Source of the DNA: Purshia tridentata
Taxonomy: Eukaryota; Streptophyta; Magnoliopsida; Rosales; Rosaceae
Length of the DNA: 29,594 nucleotides
Direction: 5' to 3'
NCBI GenBank assembly: GCA_003254885.1
Contig: QANT01006164.1
Location: forward strand, 1-29,594
Under the pieces are notes generated by a model. The model ran no database searches. It saw only the letters and a list, made by a program, of their open reading frames with translations, and was not told the origin of the DNA. Below, piece by piece: positions 10,528 through 21,500 of the stretch. How positions within the stretch are numbered: position 1 is the first letter of the stretch; every line of letters begins with the position of its first letter. Position numbers and translations under genes: made by a program.

Positions 10528-12413
10528 TCATACTTTCATATCTCTATGTAAATTGGGACAGTGTTTCAACATGGATAGCTTTAGTTCCAATGACCTCTTA
10601 AAAAAGAAGGTCCTCACTATTGCTTTCAGTTGAGATAAAAAAAATAAAAGGATGTAAAATGGCGTCACTCTTGAAACTGGGGTTGTGAGACTCAATGAGA
10701 GCATGTAGCAAAATAATAGAGGCAAAACCAATTTCACCCAAAAATAAGGGCCACGTGGGAGGTGAAAATATATCTCAGATATTGATGTCAAAAAGGCCAT
10801 GGTGTTAAAAACCAAGAAAGAAATCCATGCTGCCATGGAGTGAAAGGCAAAGTTTGATGGTACGTTTTGTTCACTGGTACTGTTGCTGGTATTAGTTTTG
10901 AGATCATATGAGTAATCTTTCCGGATACCAGCAGGGGGGCTGAGCACAGCTTGGAATGTGGCTGTTGCAATCAGCACAGCTACCACTAGTAGTGCATTGC
11001 GACTTTCATTTGAAATGCAACGTTTAGTGAGGTGACTGCATATTACCCATTTTTCAGGCAATGACATCTCTGTCCTCAAAGAATCTGCAAGAGTAGAAAC
11101 TTTAGGAAGTGATTTAGCTCCTAGAGCTCCACCTCGGAGTAATAAATTCCTCATCTCTGTATTATTTACTGGTCCTTGGCGGTCTGAGATGTCGAGAGCT
11201 GTTAAACCCTCCAAATTCTTGGCATTTATATCAACCCTTTTTATTAACAACCTCACCACCTGCATAATATTAGCATATCTACAAAGGTTATAATTAAAAC
11301 ATAAAGGAAAATGCCAGAGATATTGGTTGTTTTTTAGTATGACTCAAACAGTCGTCTTCTAGAACTTGGTTCTTACATCCATATAGAAGAGCTAAATGCT
11401 TCACTATTTTAAGTTCTTAATCAGCTCTTTCAAATTTTTGAAGCTTATGACTACATAGTACATACCAACCAACCCCACCATTTTTTTAATTTAAAAACTG
11501 TGGTAAATTATACATGGTCAACTTACAGTCATTGGCCAAAAAAAAAACTTACAACAGTAGTTTTTGGAACTACCAAGGATACTGGGCACAAGAGTTTGTC
11601 ATTAAACATTGGTATATTAAAAAGATAGATGACATGTGCTAAAGAAAAAGAAGAAAAAATTATTTTTGATTCCTTAAATAACTCAAAACTTAAACCTCAA
11701 AGAAAAAACCTAAATTCAATGACGTGTATGCTTGCAGGTTGAGTAAATGGACAATTACTGATCCCTGAAGCAAAACATTATTCTCTTGTCACAGTTAGGG
11801 AAGTGAGGGGATAAAAGCTTACCTGGAATTGCTTTCTTGTTGTTGCAATGTGAAATACAGTGTTGCCGTCTTCATCAGTCCACAGCAAGACCTCGTCCAT
11901 ATCAACATGCTGAAGCCATCCCAACAAGACTTCAAGTGCTCCTGACTTGTCATTCTTTGCAGCAACATGCAGTGCAGTTTCTTTTCGAATTGTCAGATCT
12001 ATGATAGATTCTGGGCAAGCTGCTAGAAACTCAGCTAGAAGATCCAAGTCTTCAATTTCGGCTGCATAATGTAAGAGAGTCATACTGCCCCTTCCTTTGA
12101 CTCGGACAAGGTCTCTATAGACAGATATGACAGAAAGCACTGTCTGTGTTTTCCCATGTTTCAAAGCAAGGTGCATTGCACTGAAGCCTTCTTGGTTTGG
12201 CTTCCTTGCAAATGCAGGCTTTAATATCATAATTTCCATGGCAAAATGGGTATGCCCTGCAGAAGCAGCAATGTGCAAAGGAGTATTAACAAATGGAACC
12301 TGATCTATGCGCTCTAAAATATAGGAATCCTCCTGTATCAATGCATACAAGCCACCAATATCTCCCTCTTGAGCAGCCTTCCTCAACCTCTGGTCCTTTC
12401 TGAGAAGAGACAT
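10528..12413 (-). CDS. Ankyrin repeat protein with C-terminal PGG membrane domain (BDA1/ACD6-like)
   Basis: Two exons, 12413-11823 and 11259-10528 (intron 11822-11260, GT-AG, phase 0), give 440 aa. Residues 1-235 are ankyrin repeats: helix signatures such as TPLHIAASAGH, SAMHLALKHGK, TLLHYAAE, TALHVAAKND and TVFHIATTR recur about every 34 residues. Residues about 280-410 form the PGG domain (NALLVVAVLIATATFQAVL then SPPAG) with four likely helices at roughly 286-302, 338-357, 368-387 and 394-412. A short basic cytosolic tail ends the protein. Related Arabidopsis membrane ankyrins (ACD6, BDA1/BAD1) act in salicylate-linked immunity; this supports only a general guess at role. The motif usually written PPGG reads PPAG here. 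It lies 330 bp downstream of a truncated paralogue on the same strand. Confidence 0.92.
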
Positions 12414-12739
12414 AAGTAGGCAGCTGAGAGATTAAAATATTATGCTGTGGAAATTGTGGAACAATTGAGCTAGAAGTGGTTGACTTTCTATGCATAAGTC
12501 GTTTCATGGCAGTGATTCTATGTGAGTGGTTCTGTGAAACATATCAAGCCTAATTGAGAGCAATATATTTGAGCAACAAAGACTGAAAATCTTACTCTAT
12601 GGTATGCCAAGCTGGAAATATTTGTCACCATGTAAAAGGTTTCAGATATTATGAACCAGCTAAACTTATTTTGTGAGTTTTTCAGTCTGCTATGTATTTA
12701 TGGCTCTATGCTGACAATATTTACATTACCAATTTTTGA
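12414..12739 (-). promoter_or_regulatory. Gap between the two tandem ankyrin genes
   Basis: This 326-bp stretch must hold both the 3' end of the upstream ankyrin gene and the promoter/leader of the downstream one. I looked on the minus strand for remnants of the PGG/membrane half missing from the upstream gene and saw none. No clear TATA box was identified. Confidence 0.4.
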
Positions 12740-13883
12740 TCAGATTGAGTTTTCCAACCTTAAGAAATGTGTGATGGTGAGAACAGTAGAAAGTGAAGCT
12801 CCTTCCTGAGCTCCAGCACCACATAGCATAGTCCTTATTCGCCTGTCATTCAACGGCCTTTGATGCTGTACGATGTCCAGGGCCGTCAAACTCTCCAAAT
12901 TCTTGGAGTTTACATCTACTCTGGAGTTCAATAGTAGCTTTACTGCCTGCATAATGGAGAAAAGAACCAATTAATAGATAAATCAATTTACAAATGTGGT
13001 TTCTTCTTTGATTGAGTAAATTGAAAGCTTCAAGCAAAATAAGAAGTTACAAACATTTTTATCTATTATGACAAGTTTGCTGCCGTGTTGTGGCAGCACA
13101 CAGTTGAGGTATTGATACAGAGGGCACTATCAGTGCTTAAAATACTACAAATTATACCCTCTAGTTTCACCCAATCAATAGTTCTGAAGCTGAAATTCCA
13201 AGATGCCAAATGTATATTTGAAAGTAATGTCAATAATTGATATAGCACCCCATTTAATTAAAAACAATAAGAAAAGGAAAACTCACCTCAGGTTGATTTC
13301 TAAAGGTTGCAATGTGCAACAAAGTGTTGCCATCCTCATCCTTCCAGTTCAATATCCTTTTCTCCAGTTGATGGACATCTTCATCACAGACCTGTGTTAG
13401 CCATCGCACCAGGACTTCGAATGCTTCAATATTGTCATTTTTCAACGCAATGTGCAGAGCAGTCTCGTTTCTAATCGTCACATCCTCAAAGGATTTTGGG
13501 CAAGCTGATACAAACACATCCAATAGTTCCATATTTCCTTCTTTGGCTACATGGTGCAAGGGAGTCACACCCTCCCTCCCTGGCACACGAATGAGGCCTC
13601 TATCAATGTCAAGGAGGCGAAGCACCATCTGGGTGTTCCTATTTTGCAGAGCCAAGTGCATGGGGGTGAGCCCATCTTGGTTTGGCTTCCTAGCAAATGA
13701 TGGCTTTAGTCTCATTATCTCCATGGCAAACAGTATATGCCCTTCGGATGCAGCTATGTGTATTGGAGTATCAACAAATGGTACCCCACTAATGTGGTCC
13801 AAAAGTTTAGCATCCTTCAGAATTAAAGTGTACAAGAGATCAATATCTCCTGATTGAGCAGCCTTCTTCAACCTCAGGTCCAT
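12740..13883 (-). CDS. Truncated ankyrin repeat protein, tandem paralogue lacking the PGG domain
   Basis: Exons 13883-13287 and 12946-12740 (GT-AG, phase 0) give 267 aa. The ankyrin half closely follows the downstream neighbour: RLKKAAQSGDI against RLRKAAQEGDI, FARKPNQDG against FARKPNQEG, NETALHIALKND against KETALHVAAKND. The intron is at the same position and phase. Repeats are visible at TPIHIAASEGH, TPMHLALQNRN, TPLHHVAKEGN, TALHIALKND and TLLHIATFRN. The second exon then stops at TGA 12742-12740 after HFLRLENSI, where the neighbour runs on for about 180 residues of linker and four-helix membrane domain. As read, it would be a soluble ankyrin protein. It may be a real short gene, a degrading copy, or an incompletely predicted gene: AAG|GTTGGA just before the stop is a possible donor, but no downstream PGG exon was found before the next gene. 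Confidence 0.8.
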
Positions 13884-14700
13884 TCTAGGAGAGTACTGAT
13901 TGATACTGATACAGTCAAGCTACTTATGATATTGCATCTAGATACTAATAGGAAGAGTAATTGTTGAAGAAACACTAATTTGCTGCCTTCCTCATGGATT
14001 GACAGAGAGGTAATGCAATATTGGACCCACAATTATGTTGGTTGTAAACTTTCAGGCTTTCAGATATCCTTGCAGCTTGGGATACAATTGAAAAACTCAA
14101 GACAAAACAAGACTAGACAAGGGATCGATACGAATCTGAAAACTTGTCTACATAATAAGAATCAGGGCCTGTGAGGTAAACATTCTGTGAAAGTGAACAA
14201 ACATATTAGCACAAAACAAAAGGTGCACAAGAACACTAAGTTTAGCAAAAGAGGGAAGGAGGGTGGCGCAACAAAACAGAATGAAGCTTATATAATACAA
14301 AGGAGTGAAGTGACTGTCACACGTTTCTGTAATAAATACCACAATTTCACTCTGCAACATGTAAATTTGGAAGCAACTTCATATTATATTTCTGGGAAAG
14401 CAAGAGCCACACTCCTGACAATTGTGGACCTTGTAGCATTTCTTAGGGCTTTCGGGTATGCCATTTCACATTCCAGGGGAAAGAAAGGTTTAACTAGCAG
14501 AGGGCCACAAAAACAAGAAAAAGACACAAAACAAGTAGCTGTGGGTTGGAAAAAACTAGGAAGAAGAGTCAATGGTCCGCCAAGTACTGCCAGCTTGACT
14601 TAGATTTGAATGCTTTTTTAGGCATAAAAGTCTTATTTTAAGTTTCCTTACTTCTTCCATTCCAATGCACTGCTGCACACTGTGGATAAATTTAGTCAGC
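13884..14700. other. Upstream flank of the ankyrin pair
   Basis: Presumed promoter and leader of the truncated ankyrin gene on the minus strand. Open frames on both strands at 13980-14603 overlap one another and have no recognisable domain or splice context. Composition is less AT-rich than the region to its right, and no repeat or RNA gene is evident. Confidence 0.4.
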
Positions 14701-15111
14701 TGAAAATAACACTACCGAACAGTGTGATAAATTTATTAAAAATATAATAGGGGTAAAATTAATCTAAAAGTTTAAACACTAAATTTATAAACATGTTTTT
14801 CATTCATATTATAATACATAAATTAGTAATACAATGTAGTGGTGTTTTTTATGGTCATACTCCAAAAAATTTCCTTAAGGTGGAGATTGTATTAGAGTTG
14901 TTAACAAACAAAAATTTACCCCTCTTTAAAAAAAGAAAGAGCATTTCTTATAAACTTTTCAAGCATATCAATAAGTATTGCTACATTTATAGAACTTATT
15001 TATAAAAATAAGGAATAATGCATTCTCAACGTGAATGAGTGACACATTAGACATTTTGTCAATATACCTGCAATATCAAATCCAATTGAAATAATTGTTT
15101 AAACAAACTTA

Positions 15112-16278
15112 CAGTGTGTTTGGAAACAGGAAAAAAACTTGGGATTTAAAAAAAAAATCAACATTTAACACGTGAAAAATTGAAAGTTCCGTGTTTGGGC
15201 AAATTAAATAGAGTAATTCATAAATTATAGGAGAAATATTTGTGGGATTTGTAGAGCTAAAATACTGAGTTTAAATTCCAATAAAATAGATATCATTTTA
15301 CAATTCTTAATCAATCAAGAATTCTCTTTGCCAAGAAGGAAACAACTTGAAAATTCTGAAAATCAAAATTACTCGTAAAATCAATCCATTCCTTATATGC
15401 CTGCTGTATATATTCTTGAATCAGAGGCCACAGTCCAGCACTTGCAAGCAGGGCTCTGCCAATATCTGCCTCAATTGTGACAGATTCTCGCCATTCCACT
15501 TTTGTTTTCTCTCTCATGCAAGTTCCATTTCATCTTCTCTCTTTGTCTCTATCATTTTCCATATGCCTATCTGCAATGGTTTTACATAGTTTCTGACACA
15601 ATAGCCTTTAACATACGTTAAAGACTGGGAGGTCAAGAACAGCGGGAGTTCTACAAACATATACCCAATGTTCTACTTAATTTGCTATGTTTGTTTGGAA
15701 TTCAAGCATCTTATTTTATGGCTTAACAATAAAATCATAAGAAATTAGAAAAAACCCATTTGCGTATATACTTTATTCAGTTTTTGAAGAAGACAAAAAC
15801 TGTTTTAATGCTCATGCTGCTTGTTTGCTACCAAGCAACTCTAGTCTCTCACATTAAGTAAAACGAATTTGCTTCAATTTGAATCCTTAGCATATAGTTT
15901 TTATAGAAGAGACCTCTATAAGTAGACCTTTAATTATGTCTTGAATGGACATATCACCTCCAGATCTTGGTTTGGCAGGTTGAGAATTGATCTTTGAATT
16001 TTTCAGAATATGAAGTATCTCAAACCGTTGCCTCAATTATTTCCACTACTCCATTGTTCCTGCACTATTTAAATTCTTAAATTAACTTCATCAATTAGCC
16101 AAACAATGAAATTTGTAATTTCTATCATTTACAAAACTCTACAGTCATTTACAAAACTCTACATACGTATATCCAAACAATAGAAAATGTAATTGATAAA
16201 AATTTAAATGATGGAGTTTTAAATTCCATCGTTTATAAATTCATGTGAAAATTAAAAATATTTCATCTAAACACACTA
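15112..16278. mobile_element. Candidate non-autonomous DNA transposon with TTA target duplication
   Basis: The left end reads CAGTGTGTTTGGA (15112-15124). The right end, reverse-complemented, reads TAGTGTGTTTAGA (16278-16266), so 11 of 13 terminal bases agree. Both ends are flanked by TTA (15109-15111 and 16279-16281), the target duplication of PIF/Harbinger (Tourist-like) elements. No transposase is readable, and the interior has an extra copy of the TGTTTGG motif, so it may be composite. Terminal repeats this short plus a 3-bp duplication can arise by chance. Confidence 0.4.
16125..16162. repeat. Two-copy tandem repeat, 20-bp period
   Basis: The 18-mer TCATTTACAAAACTCTAC occurs at 16125-16142 and again at 16145-16162. 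It lies inside the candidate transposon and looks like a local slippage duplication. Confidence 0.8.
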
Positions 16279-16419
16279 TTAAGGTTAATTACACTATTTT
16301 TTTTTTCCAAACTTTAAATTGTATTTCACTTGGTCCCTCAACTTCAAAAAATTGCCTAATGATCCCTGAATCTTATGTGATGTATCTACTGAAGACAAAA
16401 TCTAACATCCATCGAAAAA

Positions 16420-17350
16420 GAATCAATTCACTCCATGTAGTTTGGATGTTTTTCTATTAAGTCCTTATAATTCAATTTTTTTCAATTAGGTACATGTATT
16501 TTAGTTTCATTTACAATTAAGGCCAAATTGAAAAATTCGTGAACTTCTTAGACAACAATATTAATTCTTTATACTATAATCAATTTTTTTAAAGAGTACT
16601 TTATTAATAAGCCACAATTTATCCTTTTTTTAGTCATAAACCCAAACTTTAAATATATTTATTTTTAAGCCACAACAAATATAATTCTTTATTAATAAGC
16701 CACAAAATATATTTTTAAGCACAAAAAAAAAATTCAGCTATAAAAATATAAAAATAAAAAACAAAAAATTCCTAAAACAAAATTAAGTAAAGTATAACTC
16801 TTAACATATGACGTTAGAACAAAAAAATTAAACCAAAGTGTAACTCAACAAAAACTCAAAACTAAATCTTAACTCAATAAAAATTACACTTTAAAAATAA
16901 AAGAATTGCACTTTACTGTAGATATTAGTTTCTCTTTTTAAATTTTAAATTGTATTTATTGTAAAAAGTACAAATTATGATTAATTTCTAAGTTAGGTGC
17001 CAGATGCACAAAATTTGCTCTCATTATATATTACCCTTTAATTAATTGTAATAAAAATTAATGAATCATGGCTTTAAAATATAAAATAATGGCAACATAA
17101 TAGCTTGAAACTAATAATAGCAAAAGCGATTGCGTAAGATTAAATAAGGAGGTTAGTTGTGGCTTAAAAATAGTTTACACTTTTTTAAAACAAATTTAAT
17201 GCATAAATATATGATTTAAACATCTTCATCTGAATAATCTATGAATTTTTCAATTTATCCTTTATTATAAAATAAACTAAACTACATATACCTAATTGAA
17301 ACCGTTGGGACTTAACTGGAAAAAACACCTAATTGGAGTCCAATAACGAT
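16420..17350. repeat. Long imperfect inverted repeat with arms of about 110-120 bp
   Basis: The left arm (about 16420-16540) and right arm (about 17241-17350) match in inverted orientation over several blocks. TTCAATTAGGTACATGTA on the left pairs with TACATATACCTAATTGAA at 17283-17300. TTAAGTCC (16457-16464) pairs with GGACTTAA (17308-17315). CAAATTGAAAAATTC pairs with GAATTTTTCAATTT (17243-17256). About 700 bp lie between, including three copies of an AAGCCACAA motif after a T/A-rich lead (16610, 16668 and 16700 area). This could be the decayed termini of a DNA transposon or two inverted copies of one dispersed repeat. No terminal duplication was identified. Confidence 0.6.
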
Positions 17351-17833
17351 AAGTGATAGACCACTAATTTAATTACTCAAAAGAACAACTGCTTGCATTA
17401 TTACATTTTATGATAAAAAATAGCTCTTGAGAGATCATTTCTAAAAAAATCATTAAATGCAAGATTGTTTTTAATAAAAAAAAAAGAAGAGTAAAATTTG
17501 AATGCTGCTATGTGAACACTCATTTTCCTCTCATTACACACCCTATAACTTTTTAAATCTTACAATTTTTCACAAAAAAACTCGTAATATTCTCAAATTT
17601 TCCTCTCACAAACTCAGTACCACTGTAGTTTTAGTACGTATAACTATTCCTCACATATCACAAATCACCTTTCAGGTTACTTTAAGACCCATATATGGCT
17701 ATCGCACTTACCTCACCACTGTAGAATGCCTTAATATCTTGAAACTAATTTCCAACACTAAATTTATCACTACACACCCACCCTAAACTCCTAAACCCCA
17801 CTATTAGTTTTCACAGAAAGCTGCCAAAGGTGA

Positions 17834-17927
17834 CCTCGCATGGTGCTGCCACCATCGACTTCCCACGGCATCACTATGCGAGGGCATCACTGCTATCACC
17901 TCGCATAGTGATGCGGCCATCGACTTC
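17834..17927. repeat. GC-rich island: 65-bp-period direct repeat and 16-bp perfect hairpin
   Basis: GCATCACTATGCGAGG (17868-17883) is the exact reverse complement of CCTCGCATAGTGATGC (17899-17914) across a 15-nt loop. In addition, the 29-base stretches starting at 17834 (CCTCGCATGGTGCTGC, then CCATCGACTTC) and 17899 (CCTCGCATAGTGATGC, then CCATCGACTTC) are near-identical direct copies. The island stands out sharply by base composition from the AT-rich DNA to its left. Confidence 0.8.
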
Positions 17928-18370
17928 GCATTTAGGAACTTGTGTTTGTCGAATCGTTCGACGTTGGTTTGTCAAAAGTGTTTACGGGTTATGTGGTTCC
18001 CAACTACCGAACATGGACAGAGTTTTTGGTAAGAAACCATCAAATGAGAGCTGTGTGTTTAAAAAAAAGCGTTGAGAGGTATTTTGTCGAAGATAGCATC
18101 AAATGTAACTAATAAATAAGCCAATCCTACAGCCCTAATGTTAAATCAACTCATCTCATGTTTTAGAATGTTAAAAAGGTCCACCCAATAATAATAAGCC
18201 TACATTTTAAAAATGAGGCGATGAAATTATCTTGACATATTAATGTAAGGGAAAAAATAAAAGATATATTTATGGTATCATTTTGATGCAATTTTTTAAT
18301 ATTTTTGGTTCAGCGTAGAGTTAGAGTTGCAAGGATTTTGTGGGGTGTGAAAAGCAGACTGGGGTTTCTG

Positions 18371-18532
18371 TAGAATTACCCAACATTAAAACGAGTTTTG
18401 GGCCAAAGCCCACCAGTGAAGGCCTGATAACGCAAAAGCCAACTTTATTCGTTTCAATATCTTCTTCATGTATTATTCTCCTTCACTCGAGGCTCTCACA
18501 CACCGTTTACCAGTGAGTTACCACTGCTATCA
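18371..18532 (+). promoter_or_regulatory. CLPR4 proximal promoter and leader with a site II palindrome
   Basis: TGGGCC (18399-18404) and AGCCCA (18407-18412, which is TGGGCT on the other strand) form a near-palindrome about 120 bp before the ATG. TGGGCC/T site II elements are TCP-binding sites that often drive plant nuclear genes for organelle and ribosomal proteins, which suits a plastid protease subunit. A pyrimidine-rich stretch with CTCTCACACACC follows before ATG 18533, as expected of a leader. No TATA box is evident, which is common for this promoter type. Confidence 0.5.
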
Positions 18533-21500
18533 ATGGAGGTGGCCACCACAGCTTCCGGCTTCGCGCTCCACACGCGAATGTTAGCACCCCCACCAGCTAC
18601 CCTCCGAGCCGTAAACCTTAATCACCGCTACCAAACGACGTCGTCGTCCAAGTCCCCTCTTAGAGCCTCCCTCTCCACCCACTTTCTCTCTCCCTTAGCC
18701 AGCAGCACCAGCCTCTCCTCCGAATTCTCCGGCCACAAGCTCCGCCCCTCCTCCCTCAATCCGGCGTCGTTTCGCGGCTCCAAGCCCTCTCGCGGCGTCG
18801 TCACCATGGTACTCCTCCAATTAATACCTTGACACACATTTCACCGCAAGTTTGCTTTTTTTAGGTTTTCTAAGTTGTAATCAGGCTCAATTTGAAGAAA
18901 TCAGGTAATGCTGGTTTTGATTGTTGTGCAATCAAATTTGAAATATTTAATAACAATTCAAATTTGTGTGTTTCCTCCAATTACCTTCACACATTTCACC
19001 GTTAGGCTCAATTTAAAGGAGTGTGAGACTTTAGATAATGTTGATTTTGATTATTATAGTGTAATGAAATTGAAAATTTGAAAAAAAAAAATTTGAAATT
19101 TGTGTATCTAGGTGATTCCGTTTCAAAGAGGAAGTGCGTGGGAGCAACCGCCTCCGGACCTGGCATCATATCTGTACAAAAATCGGATTGTTTACTTGGG
19201 CATGTCACTTGTTCCTTCGGTAACGGAGTTGATACTTGCGGAGTTTCTATACCTTCAGTATGAAGACGAAACAAAACCTATTTACTTGTACATAAACTCC
19301 ACCGGAACAACCAAGGTTAACACTCAACACCCTTCTTCTTTTTTTGGTAGCTAGAGTGTAACTGTCTGCTTGTTTGAAGCACAACCAAGGTTCCAAGGGA
19401 AAATGTTGTATTATATTGCTAATTTTTTATATTTAGTTATGAGATATTAGAAGATGACTGGTCCAATGTTTGCCCATAATTATAAGGTGGATGGGGCAGG
19501 GCAAAACAGGAAAGTTCTAAAATGTAGGTATATCCATAGTTTTGCATTTTGATGGTATTGGTCAATTAACACTCGGTAGTAATTAGAGAGTGCATGCTTA
19601 TCACATTATGATGCATTTATTGGTAGATATGAGTGCTTATAGATCTCATTCTAGCAATTGCTTAGATGTTGATGATGGTGCCAGATTGAGTTATAGTAAT
19701 GGTAATTGGATGGTTCCAATCTATAAAATATAAGTTCTGATACAATCATAGGTGATGCCAGTTATGGTGGTTGCAAAGGAGAAGTTTTGATTGATTATCA
19801 TGGTGGGATGGTGGTAGTTGTGAGGGTTTTATAGTAATACCAACAATGGGGGCAGCTGAATTGATTATAAGCTAAGGTTTTCCATAAAGAACCAAAGAAT
19901 GTATGATTTGTAACTCCACTTTAATTTAAGTTTTTTCATACTAACTATTGGGCTACTTCTGCCCCACTTCTCCGATTGTATTTGTAGTTGTAATTGAAGT
20001 TCTTTTGCTGTCATAAGCACTGCTCTGTTAATCGACTTGATGGTAGGTGTTTTAGGAGAAAGATAAATTATTTTCTTCTTGAGCTGTTAGCCCTCCTTTT
20101 TCCCGCTGGGTCCTCTTCACTATGGCTGAGAAGCAGGATAGTTGCTTGTTAACTGTTTACTGTTTAAAACTATACTTAAGTATACTAATTCTCATCTTAA
20201 TGCCCCTGGTTCCAACTTACTCTTTAAGAGAACATCAAAGATTAAAAATATTGTGCCTTGTTTAATTCTTTTATTTCTTTGTTCATTTTATATGACTTTT
20301 ATGTTGTACTCTTCAGGGTGGTGAGAAGTTGGGTTATGAGACAGAGGCTTTTGCAATATATGATGTCATGAGGTCATTAATCTTTATGTTTTCCATTTTT
20401 ATGTCATGTTTTTTAATCAATCATTTTTGATAATTTCCAGTTTGCATTCGTTGAATTTTAGGGATGATCTGAACCTTGCCCTTGCAGTTTCAAACTAATT
20501 TGTAACCGCTGCAGGTATGTCAAGCCACCTATATTTACTCTTTGCGTTGGTAATGCTTGGGGAGAAGCTGCCTTACTTTTGGCTGCTGGTGCAAAGGGAA
20601 ACCGTTCTGCTTTACCCTCATCAACAATCATGATAAAGCAGGTTCTATTTTTATCATTAATTTGTTGAGCTTTAAGATATTGTATCATTGTATTTTTTCT
20701 TTCTCTTTATTGCAAGGCTGGAATTAGTACTTTTTATTTGGTTAAGTGGCACTTGCATGCGGATTAACTTCTAACATGAATCTTTTGTCTTCTTTCTTTA
20801 TCTATCTGCAGCCGATTGCAAGGTTTCAAGGTCAAGCAACAGATATTGACCTTGCAAGAAAGGAAGTGAAGAATGTTAAAGAAGAATTGGTAAGATTAAT
20901 GGCCATTGGACTACATATTTTGTCCCATTCTTCACTCCATGCTCATTGACTAGTTTGAACGTTGGCTAGATGTTTATGATCTTCAAAACTTTCAAAGAAT
21001 AGAAGAGATTGTATTTTTTCTTGAACTCATTTGTTTTTCCATTTTTCTCTTTTTTTTGTAGCAGAAAAGTGAGACCAAGTCGGAAAATTTTGGCTTATAA
21101 TTTTTCAGAAGAGAAATAAAAATAAAAATAAAGTTTTCTTATGCTTCTTTACAGAAATTTTTTGTGTTGCATATGCTTGATGTGGTAATTGTTTTGAATT
21201 ACTTATTGTATAGAAGAGTAATTGTTTTGGGTTACTTATATATAAAAAAAGTTAATTACTTTGAATTCATTTAAATCGTTACAGCCATGATGAATCCATA
21301 TTATTTTGATTTTTTTTTTTTGGTTGGAGGAATGTTTTTTTTTTTTTTTTNTTTTTTTTTTTTGGCCAGAAGGTTGGAGGAAGGTTTTAAAAATTCCCAT
21401 TTAGCTCAATTGTAATAATTCTGGGTAATTTAAAGGTAAAGAAGAAAAAAGAATGACTTGTTTCGTTATTTCTTAAGCTTCTATTTCACAGTCCGCATTA

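Larger units (their letters stand above)
14701..18370. other. Gene-poor, AT-rich region of transposon debris
   Basis: About 3.7 kb without a gene I can support. It contains a possible TTA-flanked DNA transposon (15112-16278), a long degenerate inverted repeat (16420-17350), short tandem repeats, and a GC-rich structured island (17834-17927) followed by a short open frame. A minus-strand open frame at 15311-15517 (68 codons) lies inside the possible transposon and has no recognisable transposase motif. A phrase of the type TGGTCCCTCAACTT (16339 on) is familiar from many dispersed plant repeats. Confidence 0.55.

Noticed and set aside
12286..13037. Extra minus-strand frames over the ankyrin gene ends
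   Set aside because: They are other-frame shadows of the ankyrin exons or intron read-through.
14187..14603. 138-codon plus-strand frame, Lys/Thr-rich
   Set aside because: Low-information composition, no domain, no splice logic, and it overlaps equally long frames on the other strand.
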